Origin: Chloroflexota bacterium
GTDB taxonomy: Bacteria > Chloroflexota > Ktedonobacteria > Ktedonobacterales > Ktedonobacteraceae
DNA: 10,860 bases
Assembly (NCBI GenBank): GCA_902812455.1
Contig: CADDZH010000132.1
Coordinates: 1-10,860 of the forward strand
Direction of reading: 5' to 3'
Positions 7,801 to 10,860 of this stretch are shown one piece after another; positions within the stretch are counted from its first letter, which is position 1, and every line of letters begins with the position of its first letter. A model generated the notes under the pieces. That model saw only the letters and a program-made list of their open reading frames with translations. It searched no databases and was not told the origin of the DNA. Position numbers and translations under genes: made by a program.

Positions 7801-8001
7801 CTGAGGAGTAATGCCTGTAAGCCGCTGCACGCGATAAGGGACATTGCGTCCAGGGGCAACCAGCGTCTCAAAGGTATCAAGAACGGTAGTGCCCCTGAAT
7901 TTGATCACTGCAACCTCAAGAATAGCATCTTGCTCAACATGCAGACCGGTGGTCTCCAGATCAAGTGCCACGAGAACAGGCTGCTTTTTCTCCCCAGCCA
8001 T
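4879..8001 (-). CDS. dinG: DnaQ-like exonuclease fused to a degenerate DinG-family helicase
   Basis: A 1040-residue protein. Residues about 5-175 are a DEDDh 3'-5' exonuclease with all catalytic residues: D14 and E16 (LDLETTGL), D99 (HSIPFDVGFL), H149 and D154 (HRAMVDT). The rest aligns by eye with the XPD/DinG superfamily 2 helicase but has lost its catalytic residues. In the Walker A position, EVTLGGNDY replaces EAGTGTGKS/T, with Asp317 for Lys and Tyr318 for Ser/Thr. DEAH is DAEL (512-515). The motif V Asp is lost (GSFWDAIG, 921-928). Motif VI QGxGRLIR reads RALNRLAW (977-984). Only three Cys (385, 461, 469) remain in the region of the usual 4Fe-4S cluster. A Gln-rich insert spans about 655-765. 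ATG at 8001 is preferred over an upstream TTG at 8046 because GAGGATAAGGA precedes it. It follows rdgB by 81 bp. Likely a nuclease with a non-catalytic helicase scaffold. Confidence 0.85.
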   Translation of the reverse strand: MAGEKKQPVLVALDLETTGLHVEQDAILEVAVIKFRGTTVLDTFETLVAPGRNVPYRVQRLTGITPQQLSTAPQFEAIAKHLQVFIADFPLVGHSIPFDVGFLRRHGLVRTNALIDTFELASVLLPSLSSYNLGQVAEALGVPVTPGRHRAMVDTVLAMQVFLALHQRLQSIDLSLLEELANLDAPRDWPLLAFFRQELHDRQEQQGLRGIPLRGSLGDRFAAQLGMDPRILSFAIARQPDSGLQSASAPELQPSSPVLEAVEQMQSVVEVIPEQAERPAPMGYQTARAAVHKALAGPTSPDTYNALMMEVTLGGNDYTPALLPALEWLSESPPEPGLPPRRLVIACSNPQSARSLIETVLPKLQASLKSKLPVAYLAERDGYLCLHRWFGAALRRTSGQLTAEEARGLAKLGLWAQQTVTGERSEITLLPQEIAAWARVSSGVERIPSADERSGSVYERCIYRRKGYCFASRAEERVKTAAIVVTTHAGLLDALSLPQSLLDSIDRRLILDAELLEDEVARWSSAELGQAHLLELLNTIGCELPNERYQGLLALAAPALRENGPGGLSTTPTIAKGQLDTRMLTWFQALHHASVAVNRLFSCFSQLLEEFMQQGATNGREKGRHSPAGRNVERTDQPLRLTGQTRNLGAWRSVEQAWQQADQRLQAVIDLAREAERILLTTQRSRHRLDAGSSEEDSVASELAAIAHQLTQQKQLGQQALALVDSDTVYWLRMPPAPPPFAQQSVQQRQALAAASSAQSSENIVPVLYAQFVHTPALLQRLLLTSGSSTIFAGVSLSVDNNFSFCRGRFGLEHDGCPALSVVTEHHEQTLLYLPDDVPEPNTHQYQRHLDEALIQLAATLEGQVTALFTSHAALRSSYGTIKPILEARGILVLGQGIDGSPRQLWQLFSTQERVVVLGAGSFWDAIGEINHVPACIVITRLPMPVLNDPPLAARAEHYADQLHQLTVPIAALRLRRALNRLAWSSSDRNSVILFDRRILSKEYGATILHTLPRCSQRQGPVSHMPETILDWLTTTGSWD

Positions 8002-8082
8002 ATATCGGTTCCTTATCCTCTGTTCTTTCTCGCTCTCGGCCGCCAAATGTCCAGTACTCTACACTATTTCCCTGTTTCGCTC

Positions 8083-8688
8083 CTACGCCGGCCAGCTTTT
8101 GAGAAGAGCAGCAGCCAATCGAGCTGCCCTGGCCCGGTGGCTGATACGGTTTTTCTGTTCAGGTGGTAATTCAGCCAGGGTCTTCCCCAGTTCAGGAACA
8201 AGGAAGATAGGGTCGTAGCCAAAACCATTTGATCCTCGCGGGCTATCCGCAATGACGCCTTCAAGAACTCCTTCAACCGTTTGACAATATCCCGATGGTT
8301 CAGCTATAGCGATAGCACAACGGAAGCGAGCCGTTCGCTGCTCCACTGGAAGCCCTTTGAGTTGCTCCAGGATCAAGCGAAACCGCTCCTCGTAGGATGT
8401 TTCTCGACCCGCAAAGCGAGCAGAGTATATACCTGGAGCGCCGCCAAGAGCATCTATCTCCCAACCAGAGTCATCAGCGAGAGAAAGCATACCAGAAGCA
8501 CGCGCATACGCCTGGGCCTTTAATTGGGCATTTTCCGCAAATGTTGTGCCAGTTTCCTCGACATCCAGGTCTAATGCTATATCATGAAGGGATAGCAACC
8601 TGAACGGAAGATCCAATTCTACTAAGAAGATTGCGCGATATTCTTTGAGCTTGTGTGGATTGGTCGTTGCCAGCAGTAATTCGCGCAT
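8083..8688 (-). CDS. rdgB: XTP/dITP diphosphatase (RdgB/HAM1 family)
   Basis: A 201-residue cytosolic enzyme that hydrolyses non-canonical purine nucleotides (dITP, ITP, XTP) to monophosphate and pyrophosphate, keeping deaminated bases out of DNA and RNA. Family signatures are in order: ATTNPHKLKE (7-16) binds the nucleotide and ADDSGWEIDAL (71-81) has the metal-binding acidic pair. GIYSARFAG (86-94), SNGFGYDPIF (153-162) and SHRARA (183-188) follow. Length is normal for the family (about 195-205). The ATG at 8688 follows AGAGGGAG at short spacing. The exonuclease-DinG-like gene lies 81 bp downstream on the same strand; both concern nucleic-acid upkeep and may be co-transcribed. The response regulator gene is 165 bp upstream. 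Confidence 0.96.
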   Translation of the reverse strand: MRELLLATTNPHKLKEYRAIFLVELDLPFRLLSLHDIALDLDVEETGTTFAENAQLKAQAYARASGMLSLADDSGWEIDALGGAPGIYSARFAGRETSYEERFRLILEQLKGLPVEQRTARFRCAIAIAEPSGYCQTVEGVLEGVIADSPRGSNGFGYDPIFLVPELGKTLAELPPEQKNRISHRARAARLAAALLKSWPA

Positions 8689-8807
8689 ACTCCCTCTTCA
8701 TAGAGGCATCCATGAGTTAGAAAGGGACGCTATTGTCATGAAAACTCGATCCAGGGTAAGATGGCCGCACTGGTTCCTCTCGCAATCCAGTGCACCTATT
8801 GGCTCAC

Positions 8808-8836
8808 ATATTATCATAGAGAGCGCTCTTTGTCGA
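8808..8836 (-). promoter_or_regulatory. Possible promoter upstream of rdgB with a 10-bp palindrome in the spacer
   Basis: On the minus strand TCGACA (8831-8836) matches the -35 at five of six positions. Two overlapping -10 candidates follow: TAATAT (8808-8813, spacer 17) and GATAAT (8810-8815, spacer 15). The perfect palindrome AGAGCGCTCT (8820-8829) lies between the boxes, where a repressor could bind. The leader would be long, about 115 bases, and carries a 7-bp inverted repeat (8767-8773/8787-8793). Tentative. Confidence 0.35.
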
Positions 8837-8853
8837 GATTATTTGCAGGCCAG

Positions 8854-9252
8854 TCAGGATATTAATTGGGCCAGCAAATCCAACAATTCGTCCAGTTCAA
8901 AGGGCTTCTTCAGTACGTAAATACCTCGCTGGCGCAATGCTTCAAAAGGCAGCGATGAACTCGCGCTGATCAGAACGGTAGGTACTCCTCGCATATTGTC
9001 CATCTCTTGTAAATGATCATAAAGGACCAGCCCATCCATCACAGGCATGAGATAATCCAGAAGCAGCAGCGAGGGGCGTAGGTAAGAAGCCGCATTTAAG
9101 ACCAGATCGCTCTCAGCTATCCAGAGCACCCTGTAATTGGTCTGCTCTGTGATCACTCTCTGCAACATATCACCGATATCACGGTCATCATCTACGATAA
9201 GGATTGTTTTTTCAGTTGCATCCGTAGCAACCCCGGTTTCATCACTCGACAT
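8854..9252 (-). CDS. Single-domain response regulator (CheY/Spo0F-like receiver)
   Basis: A 132-residue protein made of one receiver domain after a 15-residue polar N-terminus. The acidic pocket is ILIVDDDRD (17-25), the phospho-acceptor is Asp66 in LLLLDYLMPVMDG (62-74), the switch residue is Ser96 in VLISAS (93-98), and the conserved Lys116 is in KKPF (115-118). No DNA-binding or enzymatic output domain follows, so it should act by protein contact or as a phosphorelay intermediate. The start is well supported: AAGGAG lies seven bases before the ATG. The nearest kinase in the window is the GAF-GAF histidine kinase 4.1 kb downstream on the same strand; pairing is possible but unproven. Confidence 0.93.
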   Translation of the reverse strand: MSSDETGVATDATEKTILIVDDDRDIGDMLQRVITEQTNYRVLWIAESDLVLNAASYLRPSLLLLDYLMPVMDGLVLYDHLQEMDNMRGVPTVLISASSSLPFEALRQRGIYVLKKPFELDELLDLLAQLIS

Positions 9253-9511
9253 AGCTCAACTCCTTCTTCCTGATAGACAATACCTATTATCAAGTTCGTA
9301 GATAACCTGCATCCTTGGGATCCCCCAACCCTCATCATCCTCTACTTTAATCACTCCTCAGCCCGACTTTATGTGACATTCATCGATTACGGGCGCTTAT
9401 TAGATTAACGTTTGATATAATGCACATTAACGACATACCCCAACCAATAGCCTGATGACTTTTCCTGATCAAATGGGGTAATAAGGATGGAGACCTTAAC
9501 GAAAAAGGCGC
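9253..9511. other. Intergenic region between the response regulator and the tRNA-Thr promoter
   Basis: No credible gene lies in this divergent intergenic stretch. It must hold the response regulator promoter on the minus strand, but I see no convincing -35/-10 pair there. On the plus strand it has an extended -10 box (9413-9421) and three TTAACG strings (9405-9410, 9427-9432, 9496-9501). TACCCC (9437-9442) and GGGGTA (9476-9481) could form a long-loop hairpin. A short minus-strand ORF here overlaps promoter signals and is not protein-like. Confidence 0.4.
9413..9421 (+). promoter_or_regulatory. Extended -10 promoter-like element flanked by direct repeats
   Basis: TGATATAAT is a perfect extended -10 sequence (TG, one base, TATAAT) without a recognisable -35. 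It is flanked by two copies of ATTAACG (9404-9410 and 9426-9432), 22 bp apart, about two helical turns. A transcript would start near 9428 and run toward tRNA-Thr, so it may be a second, regulated promoter for the tRNA or make a short RNA. Confidence 0.35.
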
Positions 9512-9541
9512 TTGACAGGAGCAACAATTCAGGTTTATAAT
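9512..9541 (+). promoter_or_regulatory. Consensus sigma-70 promoter of tRNA-Thr
   Basis: TTGACA (9512-9517) and TATAAT (9536-9541) are both perfect, with an 18-base spacer. Transcription should start near 9548 and give a leader of about 70 bases before the tRNA. A TTAACG string lies ten bases upstream of the -35. Confidence 0.9.
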
Positions 9542-9617
9542 CAACCCATCAGATATGCTACTGGGGTAGGACTGCTGCAAGCAGCCGGAACAATTTAATA
9601 ATCAAACCTTTTCACTA

Positions 9618-9689
9618 GCCGGTGTAGCTCAGGGGTAGAGCATCGCTTTCGTAAAGCGAGTGTCGTCGGTTCGAATCCGACCTCCGGCT
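9618..9689 (+). tRNA. tRNA-Thr (anticodon CGT)
   Basis: A 72-nt cloverleaf. The acceptor GCCGGTG pairs with CTCCGGC except for one U-U mismatch (positions 6 and 67). The D stem is GCTC/GAGC and the anticodon stem is TCGCT/AGCGA with loop TTCGTAA, giving anticodon CGT (codon ACG). The variable loop is GTGTC and the T arm is GTCGG-TTCGAAT-CCGAC. The discriminator base is U, and CCA is not encoded. The promoter at 9512-9541 serves it. No terminator follows before the oxidoreductase gene. Confidence 0.96.
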
Positions 9690-9794
9690 CTTTATATTGC
9701 TTCAAATCCTGTACTCATCTTACACCTTTCTACTTCTCGCGCTCGTCACGATGCGCGGGGAATGGGACGGGTTTGAGACAAAGGAGATGATAGA

Positions 9795-10814
9795 ATGATT
9801 ACCATTCTCGGAGGCGGTATAGCCGGTGCGGCGCTGGCCAGGGCACTTGCACTGCGTGGCCGGCACGATGTGGTTGTTTTTGATCCTCGCCCACCAGGGG
9901 CAGGATCGACCGGGCGGGCCACGGGCGGCTTTCGGACGCAGTTTGAAAGCCGTCTCAATATAGCCTTATCCGTAGCATCGCGGCCATTCTTTGTTGAGCG
10001 GGCTGAGCGCGTCCGCTTTCGCTCTGTTGGCTACCTCTACCTGGCAGAAGATCCTGCAACAGCAGAAAAACTCAAGCAACGAGCAGAGGTTCAGGTTGCG
10101 GCAGGGCTGCCGATTACGCATCCAGACCCGGCTACCCTGATACCTTTCTTCGATACATCCAGAGTCATCGCCACCAACTTCTGCCATCTTGATGGCACGT
10201 ACTATCCAGTTTTAGTTTTGCAAGCTTTCATCGAGGAAGCACGCGAGGCCGGGGCAACCTTTCGCTACGAATATGAAGCAGGGCCGCAGGATCTCGATGC
10301 CGAAATTGTCGTCATCGCAGCCGGAAGCTGGTCTCGCCAGGTCGGTGCTGCTCTGGGAGTAGAGCTGGCTGTCCAACCAGTGGAACGTGGAACCTTTCAG
10401 GTGAACCCTGGAGTCCGGCTCCCCAACAACGTACCCTTTCTCATTGATCCAGCAAACGGTTGGGCTATGCGGGAACGGGAGGGTCATTTGCTGATTGTGC
10501 CTCCCGGCGATCCAGACAACTGGGAAGAGACGCGGGCCTGGCTTGAGCGTTACATCCCAACGGCCCCCCTTGACAGGCCAGAGGCTCACTGGGCCGGCTT
10601 TTACGAGGTGACCTTTGATCACCATCCCTTAGTAGGAGAGACGAGCCGGCCAGGAGTGTGGGCGTCCTGCGGCTTCAGCGGGCATGGGGTCATGCACTCC
10701 CCGGCGATAGCAGACAATCTTGCGGCCATGATCCTGGGGCAAACTCCTTCTATAGACATCTCGCCGCTCAGCCCGCTGCGAACCGAGCCGCTGGCTGATA
10801 GCACGCAAGTATGA
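9795..10814 (+). CDS. FAD-dependent oxidoreductase, DAO family (amino-acid/sarcosine oxidase-like)
   Basis: A 339-residue flavoprotein, expected to oxidise an amine or amino acid in the cytoplasm. The exact substrate is not readable. The N-terminal Rossmann motif is ITILGGGIAGAALA (2-15; Gly6, Gly8, Gly11), with Asp30 at the end of the second strand to bind the FAD ribose. GRATGGFR (40-47) matches the flavin-contacting stretch of DAO proteins, and AAGSWS (175-180) is the second FAD motif. AGFYEVTFDHHPLVG (267-281) and CGFSGHGVM (292-300) form the C-terminal flavin site. The Cys that tethers FAD in monomeric sarcosine oxidase is replaced in the matching stretch, so FAD is probably not covalently bound. 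It is slightly short for the family (usually about 370-390). The start is well supported: AAGGAG (9781-9786) lies eight bases before the ATG. It lies 105 bp after tRNA-Thr with no clear promoter of its own. Confidence 0.9.
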   Translation: MITILGGGIAGAALARALALRGRHDVVVFDPRPPGAGSTGRATGGFRTQFESRLNIALSVASRPFFVERAERVRFRSVGYLYLAEDPATAEKLKQRAEVQVAAGLPITHPDPATLIPFFDTSRVIATNFCHLDGTYYPVLVLQAFIEEAREAGATFRYEYEAGPQDLDAEIVVIAAGSWSRQVGAALGVELAVQPVERGTFQVNPGVRLPNNVPFLIDPANGWAMREREGHLLIVPPGDPDNWEETRAWLERYIPTAPLDRPEAHWAGFYEVTFDHHPLVGETSRPGVWASCGFSGHGVMHSPAIADNLAAMILGQTPSIDISPLSPLRTEPLADSTQV

Positions 10815-10860
10815 GCGGCGCATAGATGAGCGCCTGAGTATTCACCACGATACCGAGATT

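Noticed and set aside
8002..8046. TTG start adding 15 residues to the exonuclease-DinG-like protein
   Set aside because: No ribosome binding site precedes it, while the ATG at 8001 has one and lies just before the exonuclease fold.
9451..9470. TGATGA and CTGA strings resembling C/D-box RNA signals
   Set aside because: C/D-box guide RNAs are archaeal or eukaryotic and the strings are short enough to occur by chance.
9380..9580. 66-codon minus-strand ORF
   Set aside because: It covers the tRNA-Thr promoter, has no convincing ribosome binding site and its composition is not protein-like.
10817..10834. Hairpin GGCGC/GCGCC after the oxidoreductase gene
   Set aside because: Only 5 bp with an 8-base loop and no T-run, so not an intrinsic terminator; the last 46 bases hold nothing else I can call.

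Overview
The window reads as a piece of a free-living bacterial chromosome of roughly balanced base composition. The left edge holds the first ~130 bases of a 16S rRNA gene on the minus strand. Its deep V1 stem capped by a GCGA loop, the tRNAs without an encoded CCA end, and the gene mix (GAF-GAF histidine kinase, exonuclease-DinG fusion, single-domain response regulator) would suit Chloroflexota, perhaps Ktedonobacteria. That placement is an inference from memory, not a computed result.

Layout: (1) Positions 1-130 are the 16S 5' end (minus), and 131-~355 is its transcribed leader, full of perfect hairpins. A sigma-70-type promoter lies at 360-388. Between 431 and 681 four evenly spaced bipartite boxes, GGAAT-N18-GTTAT, all point at the rRNA; three of them sit in 73-74 bp tandem repeats. 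(2) A divergent MFS transporter gene (768-2111, plus) ends at a bidirectional terminator shared with a convergent tRNA-Gly(CCC) (2156-2227, minus) that has a perfect consensus promoter. (3) A long minus-strand series runs from 9252 down to 2295: response regulator, rdgB, exonuclease-DinG-like protein, histidine kinase, and a small unknown protein. (4) A 365-bp gap holds promoter-like signals. After it come tRNA-Thr(CGT) with consensus -35 and -10 boxes (9618-9689, plus) and an FAD-dependent DAO-family oxidoreductase (9795-10814, plus).

How the genes fit together: the minus-strand cluster mixes housecleaning and DNA metabolism (RdgB removes deaminated purine nucleotides; the exonuclease-DinG-like protein probably trims DNA or RNA) with signalling parts (cytoplasmic GAF-GAF kinase and a receiver-only regulator, which could be partners although 4.1 kb apart). 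Internal promoters suggest several transcripts rather than one operon.

The two most unusual points are the four tandem GGAAT-N18-GTTAT elements upstream of the rRNA operon, which look like promoters for an alternative (ECF, SigR/SigH-like) sigma factor, and a DinG-family protein whose exonuclease site is intact while every helicase motif that can be located has lost key residues.
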